Source of the DNA: an uncultured Angelakisella sp.
GTDB lineage: Bacteria > Bacillota > Clostridia > Oscillospirales > Ruminococcaceae
Length of the DNA stretch: 44,350 nucleotides
Assembly (NCBI GenBank): GCA_910585535.1
Contig: CAJUFK010000003.1
Coordinates: 1-44,350 of the forward strand
Reading direction: 5' to 3'
The notes under the pieces were generated by a model, which made no database searches, had not been told where the DNA came from, and saw only the letters and a program-made list of their open reading frames with translations. Position numbers and translations under genes: made by a program. Positions 14,724 through 22,170 of this stretch are shown here, piece after piece. Position 1 is the stretch's first letter. Each line of letters starts with the position of its first letter.

Positions 14724-16928
14724 TTATTTGTTGGGATCGAAAGCGTTCAGCCGCAAAGCATTGCTTACCACCGATACACTGGAAAGACTCATGGCCGCCG
14801 CCCCCAGCATGGGATTGAGAAGCGGCCCGCCAAACAGGTACAGCAGGCCCGCCGCCACCGGAATCCCCAAAGTGTTGTAGCAAAAGGCCCAGAAGAGATT
14901 TTGCTTCACGTTGCGGATGGTGGCCCGGCCTAATTTCAGCGCGGTGACCACATCCCGGATCGAGTTCTTTACCAGCACCACATCGGCGGCCTCAATGGCA
15001 ACGTCGGTGCCGCTGCCAATGGCGATCCCCACATCCGCCTGGGTGAGCGCAGGGGCGTCGTTGACCCCATCCCCCACCATGGCCACCTTCTCCCCCTTGT
15101 CCATCAGCTCCTTGACATATCGGGCCTTGTCTTGGGGAAGGACCTCGGCAAAAACAGTGGAGAGTCCCACCTGCCTGGCAATCGCGTCGGCGGTCTTTTG
15201 GTTATCCCCGGTAATCATGGCGGTGCGAATGCCCATCTGTTCCAGGTCGCGGATTGCGGAAACGCTGTCCTCCTTGACCACGTCGGCTACGGCGACAACC
15301 CCGGCGTATTCCCCGTCCACCGTCACCAGCATGGGGGTCTTGCCCTCTGCCGCCAGGTCGTCAGCCTCCTGTGTCCTGGGGAGCTTTAGCCAAGCGGCGT
15401 TGCCCACCCGGATCTCTTTCCCTTCCACCTGGCCCAGAATGCCCTTGCCGGTGACCGAGGAAAAGCCGGTGACCTCCCCCAGGGAAAGATCCCGCTCCAC
15501 AGCGGCGGTGACAATGGCCTGGCCCAGGGGATGCTCGCTGGCCCGCTCGCAGGAGGCCGCCAGCCGCAGCAGCTCCTCCTCCCGGTATCCCCCGGCGGGG
15601 AGGAGATCTGTCACCCGGGGCCGCCCCTGGGTGATGGTGCCGGTCTTATCAAAGATCACAGTGGTGACATGGCTGGAAAGCTCCAGGGCTTGGGCGTCCT
15701 TAAAGAGGACTCCGTTCTGGGCCCCCTTGCCGGTGCCCACCATGATGGCGGTGGGGGTGGCCAGGCCCAGGGCGCAGGGGCAGGCGATAACCAGCACCGA
15801 GATAAAGACGCTGAGGGCAAACCCCGGTTCCTTCCCTGCCAGCAGCCAGAGGAGGGCGGCCACCGTGGCAATGGCCATTACGGCGGGGACGAACACCCCT
15901 GCCACCTGGTCCGCCAGCCGGGCAATGGGCGCCTTGGAGCCCTGGGCGTCCTCCACCAGCTTGATGATCTGGGCCAGGGCGGTGTCCCGGCCTACCCGCT
16001 CCGCCTGGACCCGGAGGAAGCCCCCCTGGTTGATGGTGGCGCCGGTGACCTTATCCCCAGGGGCCTTATCCACCGGCATACTTTCGCCGGTGAGCATACT
16101 TTCATCCACTGCCGATTCCCCGGTGAGGACCACCCCATCGGTGGGGATGCGGGAGCCGGGCTTCACCAGGAGGATGTCCCCCACCCGGACCTCCTCCAGG
16201 GGGATCTCGGTTTCCTTGCCGTCCCGCTCCACCAGGGCGGTCTTAGGGGCCAGGGCCATAAGCCGCTTGATGCTCTCCCCGGTGCGGCCCTTGGAATTGT
16301 CCTCCATGGTCTTGCCCAGCAGCACCAAAGCGATAATCATAGAGGAACTTTCAAAGTACAGGCTGTGGATGGCGTGGGGATCGCCCCCCAGCACCTGCCA
16401 AAGCCCGTATACGCTGTACAAAAAGGCGGCGGTGGTACCGATGGCCACCAAGCTGTCCATATTGGGGGTGCGGCGGAACAGCTGGGAGTACCCTACAGTG
16501 TAAAAGCTGTACCCTGCCCCCAGCACCGGCAGACAGAGGAAGAACTGCAAAAGGGCAAACTCCTTGCTGTGGGCCATAAGGTCCACCGGCAGGTCGAAAA
16601 GCATAGGCCCCATGGCGATGCAGAACAGGGGGACAGCGAAGATCATGGCGATGATAAGCCGGACCCGGAGGCTCTTGGAATGATCGCTTTTTCGCTTTTC
16701 GGTCTCCTCCGGGGTCTCGTCGGCCACCACCTCAAAGCCGGCGTTCTCCACCGCCTCGGTGATGCCCTCCATCCCGATAACTGTCTCGTCGAACTGGACG
16801 CTAGCCATTTCGGTGGCGATGTTCACCGTGGCGGAAAGGACTCCCTTGCGGCGGTTTAACACCCGCTCCAGGTTGGCGGAGCAGGCGGCGCAGTACATCC
16901 CGCCAATACGCAGCTGTTTTGTGGTCAT
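14724..16928 (-). CDS. copA: Copper-translocating P1B-type ATPase
   Basis: 734 residues. It exports Cu+ across the membrane with ATP. One N-terminal heavy-metal-associated domain carries GMYCAACSANLE (Cys13, Cys16). Membrane helices follow, then the actuator TGESMPVDK, the ion-site motif CPC at residues 383-385, the phosphorylation motif DKTGTITQG with Asp427, the P1B-specific SEHPLGQAI, and MVGDGVNDAPAL. A C-terminal helix pair with MSLSSVSVVSNALRL is the CopA-type Mx2SSxxVxxNxxRL signature, which favours Cu+ over Zn or Cd. It is transcribed after csoR and copZ. The 166-bp gap to copZ contains only a short perfect stem (TCCGGC/GCCGGA, 17048-17062 region) and no gene. Confidence 0.96.
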   Translation of the reverse strand: MTTKQLRIGGMYCAACSANLERVLNRRKGVLSATVNIATEMASVQFDETVIGMEGITEAVENAGFEVVADETPEETEKRKSDHSKSLRVRLIIAMIFAVPLFCIAMGPMLFDLPVDLMAHSKEFALLQFFLCLPVLGAGYSFYTVGYSQLFRRTPNMDSLVAIGTTAAFLYSVYGLWQVLGGDPHAIHSLYFESSSMIIALVLLGKTMEDNSKGRTGESIKRLMALAPKTALVERDGKETEIPLEEVRVGDILLVKPGSRIPTDGVVLTGESAVDESMLTGESMPVDKAPGDKVTGATINQGGFLRVQAERVGRDTALAQIIKLVEDAQGSKAPIARLADQVAGVFVPAVMAIATVAALLWLLAGKEPGFALSVFISVLVIACPCALGLATPTAIMVGTGKGAQNGVLFKDAQALELSSHVTTVIFDKTGTITQGRPRVTDLLPAGGYREEELLRLAASCERASEHPLGQAIVTAAVERDLSLGEVTGFSSVTGKGILGQVEGKEIRVGNAAWLKLPRTQEADDLAAEGKTPMLVTVDGEYAGVVAVADVVKEDSVSAIRDLEQMGIRTAMITGDNQKTADAIARQVGLSTVFAEVLPQDKARYVKELMDKGEKVAMVGDGVNDAPALTQADVGIAIGSGTDVAIEAADVVLVKNSIRDVVTALKLGRATIRNVKQNLFWAFCYNTLGIPVAAGLLYLFGGPLLNPMLGAAAMSLSSVSVVSNALRLNAFDPNK

Positions 16929-17094
16929 AGCAAAGCACCGTTCCTTTTCTCAAACGATCCCGAAATGTGTCTTTCGAGCCTTAGCACCTATTCAAGGTCT
17001 TCCCGCCCACCGCCCCGACAGTTTTTTACCTTGCAGGGCGCAAAAGACCGCCGATCCGGCGTGCCGGAAGATCCCGAACAGGCTCTTGGATTTA

Positions 17095-17304
17095 TCAGGC
17101 CGGGACAACATCGAAGCCGCAGTTCTCCACAACCTCCCGCAGGCCGTCCAGGTCCACCTTGGTCTCGTCGTACTCCACCTCGGCGCAGGCGGCTTCCAAG
17201 CTCACCTTTGCGGAGAGGACCCCGCTGCGCTTGTTCAGCATCTTCTCCAGATTGGTGGAGCATCCATTGCAGTGCATCCCGGCGATCTTCATGGTAGTTT
17301 TCAT
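17095..17304 (-). CDS. copZ: Copper chaperone CopZ-like (heavy-metal-associated domain)
   Basis: 69 residues, a complete stand-alone HMA domain. The metal site is GMHCNGCSTNLE with Cys12 and Cys15, followed by the ferredoxin-like beta-alpha-beta pattern (SGVLSAKVSLEAACAEVEYD) and a final GFDVVPA. It would carry Cu+ in the cytoplasm to CopA. The gene lies between csoR and copA, the classic arrangement. It is similar to the N-terminal domain of the neighbouring CopA (shared NLE and GVLSAxV), consistent with a common origin. The ATG follows AAGGAG. Confidence 0.92.
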   Translation of the reverse strand: MKTTMKIAGMHCNGCSTNLEKMLNKRSGVLSAKVSLEAACAEVEYDETKVDLDGLREVVENCGFDVVPA

Positions 17305-17374
17305 CTTGACAAAACTCCTTCCTGTTATGTCCTCAATATTGGCAAGGCTGGGAAAGAATATCCCGCCCTGACGG

Positions 17375-17647
17375 CTATTTCATCAGCTTTTCCAGCACCC
17401 CGGCCAGCTCCGCCAGCTTCTCCCGGGCCTTTTCCCGGTCGCCGCTTTCCACGGCGTCCAGGACACACCGGTCCAGATGGGCCTGGAGGACCTCCCGGTT
17501 GGCCCGCCGGAGGATCGCGTCCGCGGCCATGATCTGACCGGAGATCTCCAGACAGTACCGGTCCTCCTCCACCATTTTCAGGATCCCCTCCAGCTGCCCC
17601 TGGGCAGTCTTGAGGAGCCGCGCGATTTTTTGGGCGTCCGCCTGCAT
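17375..17647 (-). CDS. csoR: CsoR-family copper-sensing transcriptional repressor
   Basis: 90 residues from the ATG at 17647, which follows AAAAGGAGG at good spacing; a longer frame upstream would run through the operator and is rejected. The all-helical DUF156 fold is evident (IARLLKTAQGQLEGILKMV). The Cu+ ligands of CsoR are present as Cys32 (DRYCLEIS), His57 and Cys61 (HLDRC), the C-H-C triad that distinguishes copper sensors from FrmR or RcnR. Apo-CsoR represses and Cu+ releases it. The gene is first in csoR-copZ-copA-sfsA, so it controls its own operon. Confidence 0.95.
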   Translation of the reverse strand: MQADAQKIARLLKTAQGQLEGILKMVEEDRYCLEISGQIMAADAILRRANREVLQAHLDRCVLDAVESGDREKAREKLAELAGVLEKLMK

Positions 17648-17668
17648 AGTCTGGCCTCCTTTTCTCTT

Positions 17669-17692
17669 GACCCCCCACCCCGGGGGGGTGTC
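17669..17692. promoter_or_regulatory. Candidate CsoR operator
   Basis: GACCCCCCACCCC followed by GGGGGGGTGTC forms an imperfect GC-rich palindrome between the -10 element and the csoR start. CsoR sites in other bacteria are also C-run/G-run palindromes near the promoter. It is flanked by two direct CTCTTGA repeats (17664-17670 and 17693-17699). Confidence 0.6.
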
Positions 17693-17703
17693 CTCTTGAG
17701 GAT

Positions 17704-17732
17704 ATGATAGCACAAAAGAATTTTGTTGTCAA
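17704..17732 (-). promoter_or_regulatory. Promoter of the copper operon
   Basis: On the minus strand a consensus TTGACA (17727-17732), exactly 17 bp, and TATCAT (17704-17709). Transcription would begin at about 17697, next to the candidate CsoR operator. Confidence 0.85.
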
Positions 17733-17784
17733 GTTTTTCCTGCGTAAAAAATCGCAGGGCCCCCTAGCCCCGCCGCAGTAACAG

Positions 17785-17829
17785 AAAAACAGGGGCAGAT
17801 GGAAAGAAGATTCCTTCCATCTGCCCCTG
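17785..17829 (-). terminator. Strong intrinsic terminator
   Basis: A perfect 15-bp stem (CAGGGGCAGATGGAA and its complement at 17790-17804/17815-17829) with a 10-base loop, followed on the minus strand by TTTTT. It lies 340 bp beyond the deacetylase stop, so the stretch before it is probably transcribed. Confidence 0.85.
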
Positions 17830-18172
17830 CATTCCTTAAAAAATATTTCAAAGATCTGCCCCAAAGCAGTTGTAATTGGGGAAAAAGCGTGTATAACGTC
17901 GTTGAGGCGCAAAAAGCAGGAACGGGGTGCCGAAACACCCCGCTCCCTGTATACGGAGAAACCCCTCCATACACAACGGCTCACGCCGCACATTGCTCCT
18001 TTCTTATAACTCTTTTTCTTTCTGAAAGCAAGTATCCCGATGGCGATAGGAAAAATTTTTATGTGATGTATGAGTTGACAGCGCAAGTATATGGCATTAC
18101 CCCTGTATGCTGTGCTACTTTCGGACGTAACACCGCTTGGACTCCAGGGCAGGCAGACCCTCCCCGCCACCA
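17830..18172 (-). other. Gene-free structured stretch, possible 3-prime UTR or small RNA
   Basis: No convincing gene is present; the ORFs here have unusual composition and run into csoR or its promoter. On the minus strand it can form several stems: CGGGGTG-TTTCGG-CACCCCG at about 17923-17940, a G-U-rich stem GTGTATGGAG/CTCCGTATAC at about 17947-17974, and CCCC/GGGG around 17860-17882. It ends in the perfect terminator above. GC is lower than in the neighbouring genes. It may be a long 3-prime UTR of the deacetylase or an independent small RNA. Confidence 0.4.
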
Positions 18173-19054
18173 TTATTTCATTGCTTTGGTGATGATCTGT
18201 TCCGCTGTCTTCCCCCAAGGCCGGTTGTACCTGGGAATCCGCCGCAGGCATTCCGGATCCCGGGTCAGCTGAAAAATCTTCCCCTGAGCATCCAGCGTCG
18301 CCCGAAACCCCAGCTCCTCCAGTACCGAATAGCTGTCCTCACTCACCTTCCCAAAAGGATAGGTAAACGCCGTGGGCGCATACTCGGTCATCTCTACAAA
18401 TCGTAGCTGCCCCTTCTCAATGTCCTCCCGTATCGCCGCCTGGTAAGCCTCCGTGCTTTCCCCGCCCATCTTTCCAATCCCCTTGCGTTTCCCCCCGTTT
18501 TTGTGAAGGTCATAGCTGTGGCTTTGGAATTCAATAAGACCCGATCCCATCATCTCCCCGATCTGCTCCCAAGTAAGATGGGAGTAGTTCTCCCGGTTCT
18601 CATTCAGCTGGGAATATTTATCCGTCTCGGAAACAATGATGGATACCACCGCCTTCATCCCGTATTCCTTGAGGAGGGGAAAGGCGTTGAGGTAGTTATT
18701 GTAGTACCCGTCGTCAAAGGTTATCATCACCGGCTTCTCCGGCAGAGGTGTCCCCTCCTCTACATAGTCCAGCAGATCCTGAACCACCACCGTTTGATAG
18801 CCGTTCTGTTTCAGCCATTCTAAATCCCCCCGCAGGGCCGCCGGAGTGATGACGTAGTCCCCCGCCTTGCTCTCCTTGCTGTTGATGCTGTGATACATCA
18901 GCACCGGCATCCGGATGGGCTTTTCCGCCGCCTCCGCCACCGAAACCACCGCCTGGGTCTCCTCCCCCAGGGTGTTTTCTACCCGCCAAACACCCCAGAC
19001 TACCACCGCTGTCAGCATAAAAACCACCGCCAGCCGCAACCCCCGCTTTACCAC
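18173..19054 (-). CDS. Membrane-anchored polysaccharide deacetylase (NodB domain)
   Basis: 293 residues from the GTG at 19054, which follows GAGAGGTGG at 5 bases; another in-frame GTG three codons upstream has no room for a ribosome binding site. One N-terminal membrane helix (about residues 8-23) leads to an outward-facing NodB/CE4 domain. VLMYHSI opens it, the metal and catalytic pair is TFDDGY (Asp114, Asp115), and the metal His pair is SHSYDLH (His179, His184). FTYPFGK and the late LRRIPRYNR match motifs 3 and 4. Such enzymes remove N-acetyl groups from peptidoglycan or other cell-surface glycans. It lies 12 bp after an M23 peptidase gene, suggesting a cell-wall remodelling pair. Confidence 0.9.
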   Translation of the reverse strand: MVKRGLRLAVVFMLTAVVVWGVWRVENTLGEETQAVVSVAEAAEKPIRMPVLMYHSINSKESKAGDYVITPAALRGDLEWLKQNGYQTVVVQDLLDYVEEGTPLPEKPVMITFDDGYYNNYLNAFPLLKEYGMKAVVSIIVSETDKYSQLNENRENYSHLTWEQIGEMMGSGLIEFQSHSYDLHKNGGKRKGIGKMGGESTEAYQAAIREDIEKGQLRFVEMTEYAPTAFTYPFGKVSEDSYSVLEELGFRATLDAQGKIFQLTRDPECLRRIPRYNRPWGKTAEQIITKAMK

Positions 19055-19066
19055 AAGGACCACCTC

Positions 19067-20110
19067 TCATTCTATGGCTGTAAACCGGTATTTCCGCCGG
19101 TATTCCCCCTTCTCCTCTCCGGGGATAACGGTGCAGCGCCGCCGCTCCAGGAGATCTACCAGGGGGTAGACGTCCACCCAAATCTCGTTGTTTCCTTCCT
19201 TCTGGCTCTCGTCAAAGATCAGCTGCAGGCCAAAGTGAAGGTGCGGCGCACTCATGCCGTTGGTATCCGGGGTGGAGCTGTAGCCTGTCATCCCCACGTA
19301 CCCGATAACTTGCCCTGCCTCTACCTCCGCCCCTTCGGCGATGCCGGAGGCGAAGGGGTGCCCCTTTCGCAGGTGGGCGTAATACCAGTACCGCTTCCCG
19401 TCCCGGGACCGGATCCCAATGCGCCAGCCTCCGTACTGGTTCCACCCCGCAGCCTCTACGACGCCACCCTCTACGGCCACCACAGGGGTGCCCACCGGGG
19501 CCATCAGGTCGTTGCCCAGGTGCTTTCTGCGGTAGCCGTAGGAACGCCCCGCCCCAAAGTCGTCGTAATGGGAGAACCCGTACCCCCGGGCGATGGGGCA
19601 GAAGGCAGTAAGTCCGTATCCGCTGGTTTCAATGATCCGTTCCGGATCCTGGGGGTCCGGCTCCTCCAAAAGGTAGTTCCCCACCAGGTTCCCCAGTACC
19701 GCCCCGTAAGCCTCCCGATAATAGCTGTAGTATTGGTCAGGGCCCTTTCCCAGGATCTGTTCCGGGGTCTCCCCCTGGCCCAGGGCCTTGGCGGTCTGCC
19801 GGAGGTGGCTCTCCTGGTACCGGGAGAAATCCCCGCCGTACCGGGCCCCCAGACAGGCCAGCAGATCCACCCAGTCCACCGGCTGAACCTGCCCCTCCCC
19901 CGGCTCCCGGTGGGAGGCGACGTCCTCATCCAGGGCGGCGGAAAGGGCGGAGATAGTTGGCCCGAAATCCACCCACTTGATGAACTTCTTTTCCGACGCG
20001 GCCCGGGCCCGCACAATGGCCGAGCCCCCGGCAATCCCCAGGGCCACCCCCAGGGCCAGACAAAGGGCGATGCCCCGGGCCTTCCATTTTCCCCAGCAGC
20101 AGTAAAGCAT
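19067..20110 (-). CDS. M23 (LytM-type) metallopeptidase, membrane anchored
   Basis: 347 residues from the ATG at 20110, which has GGAGAGGAGGG at 8 bases; an in-frame upstream start has no good site. A membrane helix at about residues 12-35 (ARGIALCLALGVALGIAGG) precedes an extracytoplasmic segment of about 130 residues of unknown fold and the C-terminal peptidase. The zinc site is HLGNDLMAP (His197, Asp201) and HLHFG (His290, His292), so catalytic residues are intact. M23 enzymes cut peptidoglycan cross-bridges. The stop is 12 bp before the deacetylase. The start codon lies inside an inverted repeat (20107-20152) that could limit translation. Confidence 0.9.
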   Translation of the reverse strand: MLYCCWGKWKARGIALCLALGVALGIAGGSAIVRARAASEKKFIKWVDFGPTISALSAALDEDVASHREPGEGQVQPVDWVDLLACLGARYGGDFSRYQESHLRQTAKALGQGETPEQILGKGPDQYYSYYREAYGAVLGNLVGNYLLEEPDPQDPERIIETSGYGLTAFCPIARGYGFSHYDDFGAGRSYGYRRKHLGNDLMAPVGTPVVAVEGGVVEAAGWNQYGGWRIGIRSRDGKRYWYYAHLRKGHPFASGIAEGAEVEAGQVIGYVGMTGYSSTPDTNGMSAPHLHFGLQLIFDESQKEGNNEIWVDVYPLVDLLERRRCTVIPGEEKGEYRRKYRFTAIE

Positions 20111-20152
20111 CCCGGCTGCCCTCCTCTCCATAAGAAGGGTATGCCGGGATGC
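20107..20152 (-). promoter_or_regulatory. Inverted repeat enclosing the start of the M23 gene
   Basis: GCATCCCGGC at 20107-20116 and GCCGGGATGC at 20143-20152 form a perfect 10-bp stem. On the transcript the ATG is in the stem and the ribosome binding site is in the 26-base loop, a layout that could control translation initiation. Confidence 0.4.
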
Positions 20153-20158
20153 TGCCAA

Positions 20159-20314
20159 TCATGCTTTCTTTTGGCTCCATACCTGGGCCAGAATGTCCTT
20201 GAGACCCAGAAAAGCGTCCTCCTCCCCGTAGCTATGATCGGCCCGAAAGCGGTCCAGCAGGGCCGGGAGAAATCCACCAAGAAAAGCTGGCTTTTTCGCC
20301 CGTTTTCCTGTCAT
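20159..20314 (-). CDS. Possible 51-residue basic small protein
   Basis: An ATG-started frame of 51 residues (MTGKRAKKPAFLGGFLPALL, continuing to AQVWSQKKA) ends 49 bp before the M23 start. It is amphipathic and basic with ordinary codon use for this genome, but no ribosome binding site precedes it at the right distance and I do not recognise a family. It lies in a 354-bp stretch otherwise holding only the divergent TPR-gene promoter. Confidence 0.25.
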   Translation of the reverse strand: MTGKRAKKPAFLGGFLPALLDRFRADHSYGEEDAFLGLKDILAQVWSQKKA

Positions 20315-20406
20315 TTGGGATCCGAACCGCCCAGGCTCCCTGCCGCTGCTTATCTCCAGCGTACTGTTGGGGGCCCTGGGTTGTTCCCTCCGGGGAAATC
20401 GCCTGT

Positions 20407-20435
20407 TTCCATCTTCGCCGGTTTGTGGTATACTG
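20407..20435 (+). promoter_or_regulatory. Promoter for the TPR protein
   Basis: TTTCCA (20407-20412), 17-bp spacer, TATACT (20430-20435), about 20 bp before AAAGGAGG and the ATG. Confidence 0.5.
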
Positions 20436-20464
20436 TACCAAAAGAGCAAAAAGGAGGAAGCCCC

Positions 20465-20887
20465 ATGTCCCAAGAGGAACTGCTGCGCCAAATCGAGGAG
20501 TGGAACCAGGCCGGCCAATACTGGAAGATCATCCATGCGGTGGATGCCCTGCCCCCGGAGGAACGGGGGTACCAGCTGACCTGCCAGCAGGCCCGGGCCT
20601 GCAACAACCTGGTGGCGGTGAAGGGGGAAGAACGGTCCCTTCTGGAAAAGGCCGCCGCCCTGCTGGAGTCGGTTCGGGAGGAGGGAAAGGAGGACCCCCT
20701 CTGGCACTTCCGCCTGGGATACTCCTACTACCATTTGCACCGGCTGGAAGAGGCCGCCGTCTGCTTCCGGGAGGCGCTGCGGCTGGACCCGGAGGACGAG
20801 GACGCCCGGGATTTCCTTGGGTTCATTCGGAGAAAAGGCGACACTGTAAACAAGGTGGGGGGCAAGAAGGGCGGCAAAGTTCAATAA
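20465..20887 (+). CDS. Small TPR-repeat protein
   Basis: 140 residues, cytoplasmic, highly charged. Two tetratricopeptide-like helical pairs are visible: DPLWHFRLGYSYYHLHRLEE and AAVCFREALRLDPEDEDARD are consecutive parts of the best one, with the TPR residues W/L-G-Y-A-F-A-P in place. The C-terminus ends in a Lys/Gly-rich tail (VNKVGGKKGGKVQ). TPR proteins act as protein-binding scaffolds; no partner can be named. The start follows AAAGGAGG. It is a single gene with its own promoter. Confidence 0.8.
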   Translation: MSQEELLRQIEEWNQAGQYWKIIHAVDALPPEERGYQLTCQQARACNNLVAVKGEERSLLEKAAALLESVREEGKEDPLWHFRLGYSYYHLHRLEEAAVCFREALRLDPEDEDARDFLGFIRRKGDTVNKVGGKKGGKVQ

Positions 20888-20958
20888 AGAAATCCCCCCA
20901 TGCCCGGTCCCTCCGATGACAAAGATCATCCGCCGTGGTGGCGGGGCGTTGGTTTATC

Positions 20959-20997
20959 AAAAACGAAGGCGGGAAAGCTTTGTTTGGCTTTCCCGCC
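20959..20997 (-). terminator. Terminator of the leucine-rich hypothetical gene
   Basis: GGCGGGAAAGC and GCTTTCCCGCC form an 11-bp perfect stem with an 8-base loop; on the minus strand it is followed by TTCGTTTTT. Confidence 0.8.
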
Positions 20998-21061
20998 CTT
21001 GCGTATCAGAATCTTCTCCATGGATTTCCCTTTTGAGCCGCGGGAGTATCCCCCCATCTCG

Positions 21062-22048
21062 TTACCGGTCATCCTTGAGCCACCGGCTTCCCGGCGCCAA
21101 GGTCCCGTTGAGGAGGTAGCAGCGGACGATCCGGGCGGCCTCCTCCATATCCTCCAGGGCCCACATCTTGGGCACCGGGGACTGGCCCCCGATTTCAATG
21201 GGACAAAGGTCCTCCACCGTGTCGTAATCGGTGTTGTGGATGGTATAGGCGATGCCGTTTTCCATGTCATCGTACCACAGGGCGGCCCAGCCGGGGGCGA
21301 ACTCCCCGCAGAGGAAATTCTCCTCCCCCCAAGGCTCCACAGAGAGGCTCAACCCTGCCACGTTTTCCTTCCGGATGGCCTCGGCCAGCTCCTCCGCCAG
21401 CCGCTCCTTGTCCTCCTGGGAAAGCTGTAGCCAGTTGTCCTCCTGGTACTCCCCATGAGGGAAGGCCTTCCACCCGGCGGGGGTCTTGCCGCAGAACTGA
21501 ACGCTGACGCACCGAACCCCGGAACCTCCTTCCCAGCCAGGAACAGGGATCTCCTCCCCCAGGATACTTTCCATGCCCTGGTAATCCTCATCCCGGTAGA
21601 ATGGCGGCTCCTCCTCGATGTTGGCCCCGGTGGCCTTGGCTTTGATGGTATCCAGAACCTCCCGGTGTTTCAGCTTGCTCTTGGCAGGCAGGCTGACGCT
21701 TTCCAGCAGGGGCAGCTCCGCCAGGAGGCGGCAGTCGGTAAAGTCCGTATTTTGGACAATAAGGGTCCGCAGCTTTTTACAGCGGGGCAGGAAGGACCAA
21801 TCCCCCAGATCAAACCTGTTGATCCGCAGGTACTCCAGGTTCGGCAGCTCCCCCAAAAGGGAAAAGTCCCCCCGCTCCTCCACCAGCCACTTGGGAGTTA
21901 TGTAGCCTTCGGTGCTGGAACTGCGATTTACCTTGTCGCTGTCCAGCTTGGTGATCTTTCTCAAATCATCAGGGACTTGAGGACACCCGCCCATGTTTTT
22001 CTTGATCCAGCTCAGCAGCCGGGGATCGATTTTGTACTCTGTCCGCAT
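21062..22048 (-). CDS. Hypothetical protein with short leucine-rich segment
   Basis: 328 residues from the ATG at 22048, chosen for AAAGGAGG at 9-10 bases. There is no signal peptide or membrane segment, so it is probably cytoplasmic. Residues of about 65-125 read as two or three irregular leucine-rich repeats (LLGELPNLEYLRINRFDLGD and LLAELPLLESVSLP). The C-terminal half is acidic, with WALWYDDMENGIAYTIHN-like segments, and is not recognised. It is monocistronic, with terminators on both sides. Many gut Clostridia carry such SMI1- or LRR-like cytosolic proteins of unknown role; nothing ties this one to a pathway. Confidence 0.65.
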   Translation of the reverse strand: MRTEYKIDPRLLSWIKKNMGGCPQVPDDLRKITKLDSDKVNRSSSTEGYITPKWLVEERGDFSLLGELPNLEYLRINRFDLGDWSFLPRCKKLRTLIVQNTDFTDCRLLAELPLLESVSLPAKSKLKHREVLDTIKAKATGANIEEEPPFYRDEDYQGMESILGEEIPVPGWEGGSGVRCVSVQFCGKTPAGWKAFPHGEYQEDNWLQLSQEDKERLAEELAEAIRKENVAGLSLSVEPWGEENFLCGEFAPGWAALWYDDMENGIAYTIHNTDYDTVEDLCPIEIGGQSPVPKMWALEDMEEAARIVRCYLLNGTLAPGSRWLKDDR

Positions 22049-22096
22049 AATAAAACCGCCTCCTTTGGTCAAGGAAAATTTACCACCTGCAAAAGG

Positions 22097-22154
22097 AAAA
22101 AAGTCCCCACAGACCCTCCCCGGCGGCCGATTGTCTGCCGCCGGGGAGGGTCTG
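22097..22154 (-). terminator. Terminator of the ABC exporter operon
   Basis: An 18-bp perfect stem (CAGACCCTCCCCGGCGGC and its complement) with a 9-base loop, followed on the minus strand after a short spacer by TTTTTT (22097-22102). Confidence 0.85.
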
Positions 22155-22170
22155 TCTTAACTTGCTGCGC

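Noticed and set aside
17325..18251. Long minus-strand frame spanning csoR, its operator and the gap
   Set aside because: It crosses a consensus promoter, a terminator and the csoR gene in another frame, with no recognisable domain.
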